Source: Fibrobacter sp.
GTDB lineage: Bacteria; Fibrobacterota; Chitinivibrionia; Chitinivibrionales; Chitinispirillaceae
Assembly (NCBI GenBank): GCA_012515615.1
Contig: JAAYYB010000342.1
Span: forward strand, 1 to 42,605
Length of the DNA stretch: 42,605 nucleotides
Reading direction: 5' to 3'
Positions 1 through 8,606 of the stretch are shown here, one piece after another. Position 1 is the stretch's first letter, and each line of letters starts with the position of its first letter. The notes under the pieces are model-generated. The model was not told where the DNA came from. It searched no databases and saw nothing but the letters and a program-made list of their open reading frames with translations. Made by a program: the position numbers and the translations under genes.

Positions 1-10
1 GCAATCAGTT

Positions 11-760
11 ATGTCAATTAGTGTTCTGAACTGCTTGAAAAAGTTCCAATCACAGAACCAGACTCGTCTCTGTCTCTTCAGGATTACTGTACTTTCTTTA
101 TTAATAATGACTGCCGTTATTCCATTTACCTCCTGTGCAACAGGGTACAGCTCATGTTCCTGGCTTGATGAGACCGACAGGACAGTGATGGTCCTTGACA
201 CCGGGTGGAAATTCAAATTCACAGGGAACGACAACTCCACCATGTATGCCAGAAAGACCAACCTCGATTCCTATGTAACAGTAACGCTCCCTCATGTTTT
301 CCCTTCAGATAATCCCGGTGTTCAACCGTCAAGCGGGTACGGGTGGTATTTCCGTGAAATAGATGTCTTTGATAATTTTAAAGGAAAGAATGTTTCGCTT
401 TCCTTTGAAGGGGTTTGTCTGCGGGCTGAGGTATTTGTGAATGGAATTCCCGCGGGGGGCTGTAAATATGCTTACCTTCCATTCAGCGTTGACCTGGATT
501 CCTTCATACAGGAAGACAAAGTTCTTCGCATTGCAGTTCGTGTTGACAGCAGATTGCTGCCCGCACAGATTCCTGATCCTGCCGCAAGGGGATGGTGGAT
601 ATACGGAGGTATCGGCCGTGAAGTCTCGCTGGTTGTCAGGGAGAAGCAGCGTATTGACGGGATGCAGATCCGGACATATCACCATGCAGATGATACCTTT
701 GATCTTCACTGCTCACTTACTCCTTCTGAGAGCACCCGATGGACAGCGTTTCAGTTGTGA
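11..760 (+). pseudogene. GH2 glycosidase, N-terminal fragment (frameshifted)
   Basis: This is the N-terminal part of a glycoside hydrolase family 2 enzyme (beta-galactosidase/glucuronidase type). A basic N-terminus and hydrophobic stretch end in FTSC at about residue 42, so it looks like a lipoprotein signal. The GH2 sugar-binding jelly-roll domain follows (LDTGWKFKF, the LPHVFPSD segment, FEGVCLRAEVFVNG, RGWWIYGGIGREV). The frame then runs into a stop at 758-760, while the rest of the Ig-like domain and the TIM barrel continue in the next frame from about 730. Only 10 bases precede the ATG and no ribosome site is visible in them, so the true start could lie outside the window. A one-base error in the sequence or a real inactivating frameshift would look the same here. 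The paralogue at 37800-40397 is intact. Confidence 0.8.
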
Positions 761-1896
761 TTTCCCCGCAGGATGGGAGATCTATCACAGCAGTCTTTAC
801 TTTTACAGGTAATGATACTCTTGTTCGTATCGGGGGAATTCATGCCTGGACCCCGGAAGATCCTTTTCGATATCAGTTGCGGTTTACCCCATGGTTTGGC
901 GGTGAAAAAGGGGAGGTGACCTCGGCTCTTCGCGGATTTTGCCAGCTTGCCACCAGAAAAACGCGATTAATTCTTAATGGTAAGCCCTATTACCTGCGCG
1001 GTATGGCCAGACATGATATTCTTCGCCTTGACGGTACACCGCCCACCAGGGAAGAGCGGTTGAAGGATCTTTCTGATCTTAAGTCAATGGGTGTGAATTT
1101 CCTGCGTATTGCCCATTTCCCCCAGCATCGTGATATCTATGAACTCTGCGACAGTATGGGAATTCTTGTCATGGATGAAATTCCGGCATGGAAAACAGAT
1201 CCGGTTTTTCTTGGGAGTAAATCTGGACGGGAATACGGCAAATCGTATATGCAGGAGTTGACAGCGGTACATGGTAATTACACTTCACTGGCTGTCTGGT
1301 CTATAGGTAATCAGTTCAAGAGCTATAAAACTGCCGTAGCCGATTTTGTCGGTACCGTGGCATCGGCTGTAAAGCAGGCCGATCCGTCGCGGCTTGTTAC
1401 TTTCTGCAGTTACTATTATATCTGGGACAAGGCTTTCGAATCGCTGGATCTCATAGCCGTTAACGAGTACTTCGGCTGGGAACTGGCCTCACTTGACATG
1501 CTGCCTCCAATGCTTGACAAAATAAATCAGGAGTGGCCCGATAAGCCGGTGATCGTGTCGGAACTGGGTGCTCAGGCCCAGCTTGGTTTGCGCAACGCTG
1601 AAGCAAAACTTGCCGGACCGGTTAAAAGCATGCTCGAAAAGGACATAAGCGAGGATCATCAGGCTCTTTTCATAGCAGCCCACATGGATTCGATCAGGAG
1701 CAGAAATGCGTATGTTAATGGTATGGTTGTGTGGGCATTCAATGATTATATGGCGGTCATGAATAAAAAGCGCCCCCCGGGCACCCCGAAAGGATTTAAC
1801 GGATGTGGAATCGTTACTGCTGAGCGGGAACAGAAAATGTCTTACCAGGTGGTAAGAAATCGATATACGGCATGGCGGGACACAGTCGCCCAGTGA
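739..1896 (+). pseudogene. GH2 glycosidase, catalytic-domain fragment
   Basis: This continues the GH2 gene that starts at 11. It holds the end of the Ig-like domain (residues 1-70 of this frame) and the TIM barrel (LNGKPYYLRGMARHD, MGVNFLRIAHFPQHRD, LVMDEIPAW). The nucleophile is present as Glu275 in VIVSELGA. The acid/base position, normally Glu in WSxGNE, is Gln192 (WSIGNQ, codon CAG at 1312-1314), so normal retaining hydrolysis would be impaired even if the frame were restored. The frame is open from about 730, and the ATG at 739 is probably not a natural start. It ends without the C-terminal sorting domain found on most enzymes in this window, consistent with lipid anchoring. The downstream GT2 gene starts 14 bases later, suggesting one transcript. 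Confidence 0.8.
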
Positions 1897-1910
1897 GCAG
1901 GACATGATAA

Positions 1911-2657
1911 ATGGGCAATAAAACATCAGTTTCCATAGTGCTTCCGGTCCGCAACGAGTCTGGCTGTATCGCTGCTCTCCTTGTGGAAATAATCGATGTC
2001 ATTAAGTATAACTTGAAGGTAAATGCTGAGATTATCGTTGTAGATGATGCATCAGATGATGACAGCGTAGCTATTGTACAGACCATTGTATCGGAAGTCA
2101 ATAACAGATCTGAAACCGGAAAAAGCACCTGGCCCACTATCAGGCTGATCCGGCACGATAACTGTGTCGGGCAATCAGATACCTTGATGGATGGCTTTAA
2201 AGCTGCAGTGGGGGAGATAATAGTCTCGATGGATGCCGATGGTCAGTTTGATCCAAAGGAGATACCTCTTTTACTGGAGAGAATGGGTTTGTATGATATG
2301 GTATGCGGCGTTCGTCACCGGCGTCACGACGGTCTGGTAAGAAAAGGATGTTCTGTAATAGCAAACAGCTTCCGGAACCTGATTACCGGGGATTCCATTT
2401 CCGATTCCGGATGCACTTTCCGCAGTATGCGCCGCAGTTGTGTGGAGATTATTCATCCCTATCAGGGTAAATTGTCGGGGTGTGAATTTTTCTTTCATCC
2501 GATGATTATCCGTAAAGCCGGATTCCACATCTGTGAAATCAATGTCAGCCACCGCCCCCGTACAGCTGGAAAAAGCAACTACCGGCTGATCAGGGGACGA
2601 ATGTGGAGAGGACTGCTGGCAAGTATCAGAATTAAGAGATTATCAGGCCGGTCTTGA
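1911..2657 (+). CDS. Family 2 glycosyltransferase (DPM1/polyprenyl-phosphate sugar transferase-like)
   Basis: A 248-residue GT-A fold glycosyltransferase. It shows VSIVLPVRNE at the N-terminus, the nucleotide-binding EIIVVDDAS strand (residues 40-48), and the metal-binding DxD as DADGQFD at residues 108-114. The later EFFFHPMIIRKAGF and VSHRPRTAGKSNY segments are typical of dolichol/undecaprenyl-phosphate mannosyl- or glucosyltransferases. The C-terminus (IRGRMWRGLLASIRIKR) has no clear membrane helices, as in the short DPM1-like forms, so it probably works at the inner face of the cytoplasmic membrane on a polyprenyl phosphate acceptor. The donor sugar and acceptor cannot be read from the sequence. 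It starts 14 bases after the broken GH2 gene and is a biosynthetic rather than degradative gene, so the link to the xylan enzymes may be only positional. Confidence 0.8.
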   Translation: MGNKTSVSIVLPVRNESGCIAALLVEIIDVIKYNLKVNAEIIVVDDASDDDSVAIVQTIVSEVNNRSETGKSTWPTIRLIRHDNCVGQSDTLMDGFKAAVGEIIVSMDADGQFDPKEIPLLLERMGLYDMVCGVRHRRHDGLVRKGCSVIANSFRNLITGDSISDSGCTFRSMRRSCVEIIHPYQGKLSGCEFFFHPMIIRKAGFHICEINVSHRPRTAGKSNYRLIRGRMWRGLLASIRIKRLSGRS

Positions 2658-2700
2658 ACCGGCTTGCCCGATTGTATCGAGGCGAGGCCATGTAAGGGGT

Positions 2701-2730
2701 AATCCTGAGAAACCGGTGGTTTTCAGGATT
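2701..2730. terminator. Hairpin between convergent genes
   Basis: An inverted repeat with arms AATCCTGA / TCAGGATT outside and AAACC / GGTTT inside, with one bulged G. It lies between the GT2 gene (plus) and the esterase (minus) and overlaps the esterase stop codon. There is no long T-run on either side, so it is a weak or bidirectional terminator candidate. Confidence 0.5.
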
Positions 2731-3832
2731 ATGGAACTACCATGAGTTTTACACCGGTATTGTTGTTCCGTGTCACCAGATACATGTTTCCAGGTCGAAC
2801 ACCACTCAAAGCTGTTTTCCCTGAAAATTGAAATGACGGTACAACTTTTCCATCAAGCGTGAAAATTCTGGCTTCATCTTTCCAGGATTTGACAGTTGCT
2901 ACCGGAACGGTTTTAGGTGTTTTGGGTGTGGCAACACTGACTGTTCCCTGGCGTGGGACGTAATCCGGACTTGCTAAAGAAAGAAATGCCTTTGCGTAAC
3001 GTTTACCCAGTTCAGTCATACCATCAGGGGTAAAGTGCCACACATCCTTGCCATTTCCAAGCAACCCGGCTGATGATGCCACTGCACAGCTGGGATATTC
3101 ATTTGCTAACTTTTTAAGATTCGCGTTAAAGCCGGCATTCCCCCCGCTGGGTGCAGGCGATACAGTGACATCCTGTCTTAATTCACCGACAATAACAGGA
3201 GTGTTTATGTCAAGGTTCAGGTCTTTTTTCAGTGTGTCGAAAATCCCTTTAGCCATTTTGACCCAGTCCGCGCCATCACCGGCACCGCTTTCACCCTGAT
3301 GTAAAAGGATACCTTTGATTACTCCGGTCTGTTGTGCTATTTTACACCGGTTATACATCCAGGTGTATGGACTGCTGTTGCCCAGGGTAGGGTGTGCCCA
3401 TGTTGGAATATTAAAATTGCTGCGCCCTTTTAGAAATACATTAAGAGCCTGCCCCGACAATGCACATGGAATGAGTCCGATTTTAATATCGGATCTGACT
3501 GAATCTATCAAGGTTTTAGCGAACCAGTCTCCGGGGCTGATTCCTTCACTGCAAATATGGATCGGCGGGAAGGATGTATACCATTTATCGCGGGTTCTGT
3601 TCAGGGGACGATTGCAGTTTTGACTGGAGCCATTACAATCACAGAATGCAAGAACTTTAATTCGTGAAGTCGTATCACAATTCACAGCAGCAGTGCTTAC
3701 AGCTCCACCGCCTGCCATATTCGATTGTCCAAAAAGTAAATAGCAGTGAAAATTCGAGTCAACTTGAGCCTGTGAAAATGAAACCGCCAGGACAGTAAGA
3801 AGAATCGGATAGAGAACTTTTGAACGTGTCAT
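2729..3832 (-). CDS. Secreted SGNH/CE6-like carbohydrate acetylesterase
   Basis: A 367-residue secreted esterase of the sialate O-acetylesterase/CE6 type (DUF303-like SGNH fold), likely removing acetyl groups from xylan. A signal peptide (MTRSKVLYPILLTVLAVSFS, cleaved after QAQ) is followed by block I, LLFGQSNMAGGG, with catalytic Ser37. The GILLHQGESGAGDG segment is the family's HQGES oxyanion block, and VWHFTPDGM carries the catalytic His near residue 282. The C-terminal 50 residues (ARIFTLDGKVV to VKLMVVP) resemble the sorting domain shared by the other enzymes. The ATG at 3832 is preferred over the one at 3871 because it begins a clean signal peptide and has a GGGGG ribosome site about 10 bases upstream. 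It stands alone on the minus strand, divergent from the phosphatase gene. Confidence 0.8.
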   Translation of the reverse strand: MTRSKVLYPILLTVLAVSFSQAQVDSNFHCYLLFGQSNMAGGGAVSTAAVNCDTTSRIKVLAFCDCNGSSQNCNRPLNRTRDKWYTSFPPIHICSEGISPGDWFAKTLIDSVRSDIKIGLIPCALSGQALNVFLKGRSNFNIPTWAHPTLGNSSPYTWMYNRCKIAQQTGVIKGILLHQGESGAGDGADWVKMAKGIFDTLKKDLNLDINTPVIVGELRQDVTVSPAPSGGNAGFNANLKKLANEYPSCAVASSAGLLGNGKDVWHFTPDGMTELGKRYAKAFLSLASPDYVPRQGTVSVATPKTPKTVPVATVKSWKDEARIFTLDGKVVPSFQFSGKTALSGVRPGNMYLVTRNNNTGVKLMVVP

Positions 3833-4250
3833 AGCTTTGTTGGCCCCCGTACTGAAAATATTAACGGACAAAACAGGTCATCTGTATGATTGGTGTGTCA
3901 ATGTTAACACGTTGATACCAGTAAATCCTGACCTGTCATTAAATATAATCAAAATTACTAAGGTTTTTGATGAAATTACGATTTAAACAATACCGAAATT
4001 CAGTTAATCCAAACACTTACTGATACGGAAACGCAGCAAAAGAGTACTGTTAACGATGTTTTATATGATTCTGAGAATTTACCTTATACTGAGAAATTAG
4101 TGGTAAATTTTGTGGTTTCCTGTTATAATTTGGTGAATTTATTGTATTACCTTAAAAGAGTATGTTAAAGAAAAATCTGTTTTTGTTTATTATATTTATA
4201 GAAAGCATGTCTCCTGAATCCGATAATATTTTTCTGTAACCAGAGTACCT
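3833..4250. promoter_or_regulatory. AT-rich divergent intergenic region
   Basis: A 418-base, strongly AT-rich gap between the divergent esterase and SpoIIE-type phosphatase genes. It holds no convincing gene. A TATAAT at 4124-4129 within TGTTATAAT is the best plus-strand -10 candidate. None of the palindromic motifs found before the enzyme operons occurs here, so these two genes may not share that control. Confidence 0.4.
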
Positions 4251-6077
4251 ATGAACAGCAATCAACAATCAAATCATAATACATCCGACTCTTCACCAAA
4301 TGATAATACTCAACCCATGTGTGGGGCCGCACGAAAAGCGGAACTTGAAGCTCTCATCAGAAGCCTTGAGAGGGAACGTGACTGGTTTCATATCCTGCTT
4401 GATTACAGTCATGACTCCATATATTTCAAAGACCTCGATAGTAAGTATCTTCTGGTCAGCAGAGGTCATAAGGCACTCAATTTTATTGATTCCCCGGAAG
4501 AAGCAATCGGTAAAAGCGACTTTGATTATTTCCCGATTGAGCATGCCCAGATAGCATTTGAGGACGAAAAACGCATCATTGCCACAGGCGAACCGTTACT
4601 TGGCATAATTGAACGCGAAACCGCTCCAGGCATGCCTGAGAGATGGGTATTTACCTCAAAACTGCCTATTCGCAATAAAGATGGAATCATAACCGGAACC
4701 TTTGGTATCTCCCGCGACATAACCCAGGTGAAGCAGTATGAAAATGAATTGCAAAGAATAAAAGACAAGCTTGAGGATCGTGTCCGTGAGAGGACTAAAG
4801 AACTCCAATCGGCTAATAAGAAACTTGAACGAAGAATCGATCAGCTTAATTTTCTAACAACCGCTTCATACGAAATGGCGCAACATGTTGGAATCTGTGA
4901 TCTGGGTGTGGCAATTCTCCATGCATTCACTTCAAGACTTCAGATATCGACGGCTGCAATCCTGAAATATACTGACAACTGGTTCTCATGTATTTATTCA
5001 ACTGGAGCTCTGGCAGATTCCACTTTCAAAGATGCAATAGAGAAATCCATATCGCAGCTCAATCTCTCCAAAATTACCACTTTGAAAGTTATTGCAGACT
5101 GGAAGACCCAATTTACTGAAACTGTCCCCTGGACCAATCTTACAGAGATCTCCAGCTGTGTCATCATTCCCCTGCTGGCTGATAACCGTACTATTGGCAT
5201 ACTGCTTCTTTTTCCCGGCGGGAATATCGAAAGGCTTCTGCAGGAAGAAAACAACGTTATCCTGACACTCGCTGCGCAGGCCGCGGTGTGTCTGAGCAAT
5301 GCCATATATTATCAGGAACTCGATAAAAAAGCCCATCTGGAAGGGGAGCTGCAGGCCGCCAGATCCATTCAACAGCGCCTTACTCCTGATAAAAAACCTG
5401 ATATTCCGCGTGTCAATCTGAAAGGGTTTTACTCTCCTGCCTACGAAGTGGGGGGGGACTATCTGGATTACTTTAAAAATGAGGAGGGATACTGGGTTGT
5501 TTTTATTGCAGATGTATGCGGTAAAGGAATCCCTGCCGCGCTGCTTATGGCTTTGCTCAGGAGTGCATCCCGTGTTGAAGCACGGTTTCAGACATCAGCA
5601 AAACAGCTGCTGTGCGCAGTTAATGATTCCATGCAGGCCAACCTTGACGATTTGTCATTTATCACGGCTGCCTGTCTGATCATCAGTCCAGACGGCTCTA
5701 CAATGACTTATGCCCGTGCAGGACACCCCAGAATGATAAGGATAAATCCGGATAACAGTGTTGAGACTCTCCGTTCCGACGGTGTTGCGCTCGGCGTTTT
5801 TTCAAATCGCAAGACATTTGAAGGAGCCGTTTCCGAGCTTGTCATTCCTTTGCAAAAAGGCGAACGGTACATTGTCTACACTGATGGACTGACAGAAGCA
5901 TTTAATCCTCAAAAATCCGCCTACGGACTCAGTCGGCTTTACAAATTGATCGAATCGAGCCATGATGCGAATACGCCTGAAGCAATACTGGATGTTATTT
6001 TGCATGATGTCAATGTTTTCACCGCTGGAGCCCCTGTCAATGATGATTTGACCATAATCGCCATGGAAGTTACCTGA
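4251..6077 (+). CDS. PAS-GAF-SpoIIE (RsbU-like) serine phosphatase
   Basis: A 608-residue cytoplasmic signalling protein. In order it has a PAS domain (about 42-165, with YFKDLDSKYL and the FGISRDIT ending), a charged coiled coil (about 160-200), a GAF domain (about 205-355), a short linker helix (LEGELQAARSIQQRLTP) and a PP2C/SpoIIE phosphatase domain (about 385-608). The phosphatase shows the metal-binding motifs GGDYLDY (about 400), DVCGKGIPAALLMA (about 420), ARAGHP, YTDGLTEAF and DDLTI (about 597). Proteins of this plan usually dephosphorylate an anti-anti-sigma factor (STAS protein), linking a PAS/GAF signal to sigma-factor activity. No STAS or anti-sigma kinase gene is adjacent. An 8-base G run at 5450-5457 falls in the GGD motif. 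The ribosome site is weak. Confidence 0.9.
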   Translation: MNSNQQSNHNTSDSSPNDNTQPMCGAARKAELEALIRSLERERDWFHILLDYSHDSIYFKDLDSKYLLVSRGHKALNFIDSPEEAIGKSDFDYFPIEHAQIAFEDEKRIIATGEPLLGIIERETAPGMPERWVFTSKLPIRNKDGIITGTFGISRDITQVKQYENELQRIKDKLEDRVRERTKELQSANKKLERRIDQLNFLTTASYEMAQHVGICDLGVAILHAFTSRLQISTAAILKYTDNWFSCIYSTGALADSTFKDAIEKSISQLNLSKITTLKVIADWKTQFTETVPWTNLTEISSCVIIPLLADNRTIGILLLFPGGNIERLLQEENNVILTLAAQAAVCLSNAIYYQELDKKAHLEGELQAARSIQQRLTPDKKPDIPRVNLKGFYSPAYEVGGDYLDYFKNEEGYWVVFIADVCGKGIPAALLMALLRSASRVEARFQTSAKQLLCAVNDSMQANLDDLSFITAACLIISPDGSTMTYARAGHPRMIRINPDNSVETLRSDGVALGVFSNRKTFEGAVSELVIPLQKGERYIVYTDGLTEAFNPQKSAYGLSRLYKLIESSHDANTPEAILDVILHDVNVFTAGAPVNDDLTIIAMEVT

Positions 6078-6210
6078 TTTTCGCTTCTGCCAGTTGGTCG
6101 TGCCGTTTCAGTTCAGATATCCGGAAAAAAACTAAAGACACGGGAAATAATACGGTAGGGGCGGGCACGCACGAACGGAGATGAACACTCCTGAAGGAAA
6201 TGTCTGTATA

Positions 6211-6241
6211 AAAAAAGCCGGGGATTTTGATCCCCGGCTTT
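6211..6241. terminator. Rho-independent terminator, best for the minus-strand GH10 gene
   Basis: A perfect 11-bp stem (6214-6224 with 6231-6241) around a 6-base loop. Read on the minus strand it is followed by a run of T (A6 at 6211-6216 on plus), which makes it a strong terminator for the GH10 xylanase ending at 6267. It may also stop readthrough from the phosphatase gene. Confidence 0.85.
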
Positions 6242-6266
6242 AAAAGACAAGCAAATAAGGTTTAGG

Positions 6267-8252
6267 CTATTTCAGAACAAACCCTGACTTATGAACTAAA
6301 TTCTCACTTCTTACCTTCACAACGTAATAACCTTTGGGTAGCCCTGCAGCACTGAAACTGGTATTTGTCTTGAAATCCGCTGAGTGCACAACGTTACCCT
6401 TCAAATTGAAGACATCAAGAACCGAATTGCTTTTATGGACGTTATTAAAACTGACGTTAACAGAATTGCCAATCTGCCGGACAATCATCCGATCAGCTTT
6501 TGTACTCCTGCCCGGTAAAGAAACAGCAATAGCCGGAATTTCAAAAAGCGAAACGTTATCGATTTTCACTGTCGGGTTACTCAATCCCACGCTGAATTCA
6601 ACTCTGGAATTATCGTATGTGTTTTCCGTCATGGTAAAATCAAGAGTAAAAGTCTGTTTTGATGTAGTGAGGTTGACATCTGTTGACCCGGTGTGGATAT
6701 CGCTCAGAAATGTAGTATACGGACTTTCCGGCATTCCTACATTTACAACCATGGACCGGTTTGCAGATGCAGAAGCATCGAACATCAGACGATATGACTT
6801 GCCTTTTTCCAGGGTTATGCCCGGCTGAACAACCTGCAAGTCGTAGTGGTTGTCACCTGCAGTACTGACTGTGATCTGATATTCACCGTTTGCCACAGTG
6901 CCTGATCCCTGGCCGCCCCAGGAGTTAAAGGTCCAGGAATCTGCTCCGGCAGCGAAGTTTCCGTTTAAAACCAGATCCTCTTTACCGTCTGCAGTTGTGA
7001 AATTGGCGACTATTGATTTTCTCTTGTCCATTGTTACAGAGAGAGGACTTTCTTTACCGCTGGCATCCCCGCTCCATCCGCTGAAAACCCAGCCCTCTGA
7101 GGCCGTGGCGGTGAGTGTAACTTTTGTATCTTTCTCATAGCTGTTTTCTTCAGGACTGCGGGTAACGGTACCTCTTCCCCTTGTGCTTACTGAAAGTGCG
7201 AAACTTGATGATCCGGTTCCTTCATTGAAACCAGGGTAATCGTTGGGGGGATTGAGGTTATCCTTTATATAGCTTCTCAGCCAGGTCATTGCAGGACGAT
7301 CCTTCCCGTCTTTGATCAGGCCGGTGCCATTGACCCATGTGGAGCCATAGATATAACCCCAGACTGTGATTCCAACTACCTTTGGATGATTCCAGAACTC
7401 GGTGATATGAGCCTTGTAGTTATCAAGCTGAGCCTGATCGTTTGTTTCACCGATATCATACTCTGTGATATACATCGGGAGCTTTATGGAGTTCCAGATG
7501 TCATTCAAACGTGACTTAAGGGTTGCTGCCGAAGTACCTTTTAAGCCGTGAGCCTGGAAACCAACTGCATCAATCGGTGCACCTGCTGCCACAAGTTTGG
7601 GGATTATCTGTTTGATCCAGTTGATCTCGTTACCCCATTCAAGTGTGTTGTAGTCGTTATAGATGAGGATGGCGTTAGGCCAACGCTCCCGGGCCATTTT
7701 AAAAGACTGCACAATCCACTCAAATCCGGTAGAGCCGGTACCCCCCAGGGCCTCGCGGTAGGGGATAGGAGCATGTTTCCCGGCATTCCAGTTGTTAGGA
7801 TCTGACATATACGCTTCATTGACCACATCTATCATCGGAAGATCTGGATAGTGGGCGGCCGCAGCATCGAACCATTCAATAATTTCTTCTCTCTGCTCTG
7901 ATGTGGAGAGTCCATCCATCCACTTCGGGTACTGACTCCCCCAGACAAGAGTATGGAATTTCCAGGGTATGTTGTGTTCCTTGGCGTAATTGGCAATGCG
8001 GTCGCCGCTACCCCAGTTCATTCTGTCACGTGTGCCTTCTACAGATGACCACTTGTGCTCATTTTCACCGGTAATCTGGTTCCACATGGAAATAAAATCG
8101 GAACGCACCTGGAAACCGGTTGTAATATTACCCAGAAACTTATTAGCTCCTTTGGCTATTTGAGCCTGGGAGGTGGCTGTAACCAGAAGAACAAAAAGAA
8201 AGGTTGTATAGGCGATTGGTATTAACAGCCCTTTTTTTCGGAAAAATCTCAT
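6267..8252 (-). CDS. Multidomain GH10 endo-1,4-beta-xylanase (GH10 + InlB-like + CBM4/9 + sorting domain)
   Basis: A 661-residue secreted xylanase that cuts internal beta-1,4-xylosidic bonds. A signal peptide (to about residue 31, SQAQ) is followed by a GH10 barrel at about 35-335, with acid/base Glu146 in DVVNEA, nucleophile Glu264 in YITEYDIG, and the TGENEHKW, HTLVWGSQ and YNDYNTLEW family blocks. Next comes a divergent InlB-B-repeat-like domain (about 353-420, GWVFSGWSGDASG). A CBM4/9-type jelly roll (about 426-572, LNGNFAAGADSW) follows; it is closely related to the one in the GH43-like protein at 24084. The C-terminal sorting domain (about 580-661) ends in Lys. The ribosome site AGGAGG sits 7 bases before the ATG. 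It is the last gene of a minus-strand set after GH127, but a 354-base gap rich in repeats suggests its own promoter. Confidence 0.93.
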   Translation of the reverse strand: MRFFRKKGLLIPIAYTTFLFVLLVTATSQAQIAKGANKFLGNITTGFQVRSDFISMWNQITGENEHKWSSVEGTRDRMNWGSGDRIANYAKEHNIPWKFHTLVWGSQYPKWMDGLSTSEQREEIIEWFDAAAAHYPDLPMIDVVNEAYMSDPNNWNAGKHAPIPYREALGGTGSTGFEWIVQSFKMARERWPNAILIYNDYNTLEWGNEINWIKQIIPKLVAAGAPIDAVGFQAHGLKGTSAATLKSRLNDIWNSIKLPMYITEYDIGETNDQAQLDNYKAHITEFWNHPKVVGITVWGYIYGSTWVNGTGLIKDGKDRPAMTWLRSYIKDNLNPPNDYPGFNEGTGSSSFALSVSTRGRGTVTRSPEENSYEKDTKVTLTATASEGWVFSGWSGDASGKESPLSVTMDKRKSIVANFTTADGKEDLVLNGNFAAGADSWTFNSWGGQGSGTVANGEYQITVSTAGDNHYDLQVVQPGITLEKGKSYRLMFDASASANRSMVVNVGMPESPYTTFLSDIHTGSTDVNLTTSKQTFTLDFTMTENTYDNSRVEFSVGLSNPTVKIDNVSLFEIPAIAVSLPGRSTKADRMIVRQIGNSVNVSFNNVHKSNSVLDVFNLKGNVVHSADFKTNTSFSAAGLPKGYYVVKVRSENLVHKSGFVLK

Positions 8253-8306
8253 ACTGCTCCTCCTATAAGTTGTTAACGGAATACAGGTTGAATAAAGTGC
8301 ATCTTA

Positions 8307-8454
8307 TTATTAATATAAGGGTCTAAGTGTCATTTAAGCGCTTTTTCTGTATTAAATATGAGGGTATTGGTGTAGTTTATGCACTTACCCTTGTATTTAA
8401 TATAGGTGTAAGAATTATTTAAGCGCTTCATTAACTGTAAATAATTAAAGCGCT
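8307..8454 (-). repeat. Tandem AAGCGCTT / TATATTAA repeats before the GH10 xylanase
   Basis: Two imperfect direct copies of a roughly 40-base unit, about 85 bases apart. Each has ATTTAAGCGCTT (8332-8343 and 8417-8428) with an ATTAATATA/ATTTAATATA element beside it. A third partial box, AGCGCT, lies at 8449-8454. AAGCGCTT is a perfect palindrome of the kind bound by dimeric repressors, and TATATTAA is a likely -10 on the minus strand. This looks like a duplicated operator-promoter for the downstream xylanase at 8252. Confidence 0.55.
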
Positions 8455-8524
8455 GTTTCTTATATTAAATATAAAGAGTATACGAGTGGTTTAGCGTTTT
8501 TCTTTCGGGCCTGATTATTTTTGT

Positions 8525-8542
8525 GTTGAACTACAGTTCAAC
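8525..8542. promoter_or_regulatory. GTTGAA-N6-TTCAAC palindrome, copy 1
   Basis: GTTGAACTACAGTTCAAC has 8-bp perfect arms around AC. It matches the two sites in the divergent GH30/GH10 promoter (16045-16062 and 16073-16094). Its centre is about 60 bases upstream of a minus-strand TATATT (starting at 8473), roughly -72 if that is the -10. This is a candidate activator site for the GH10 xylanase. Confidence 0.55.
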
Positions 8543-8555
8543 GTAAGGGGGCAGG

Positions 8556-8589
8556 GTTGTAGAGACGTCCGGCCGGACGTCTCTACAAC
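8556..8589. repeat. Perfect 34-bp palindrome (GTAGAGACG...CGTCTCTAC type)
   Basis: A flawless 17+17 inverted repeat beginning GTTGTAGAGACGTCCGG, 17 bases past the GH127 stop codon. GTAGAGACG...CGTCTCTAC palindromes are, from memory, dispersed repeats in several unrelated bacterial phyla. Here it could act as a transcription-end or RNA-stability hairpin for the GH127 message, although no T-run follows. Confidence 0.7.
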
Positions 8590-8606
8590 ACGACGCTGAA
8601 CCTCTT

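Noticed and set aside
1489-1926. 145-codon minus-strand open frame
   Set aside because: Antisense to the GH2 catalytic fragment and crossing the GH2-GT2 junction; no motif or ribosome site.
6151-6190. GTAGGGGCGGGC-like half of a possible palindromic repeat
   Set aside because: Only one arm is present and no matching inverted arm follows, so a repeat element cannot be supported.
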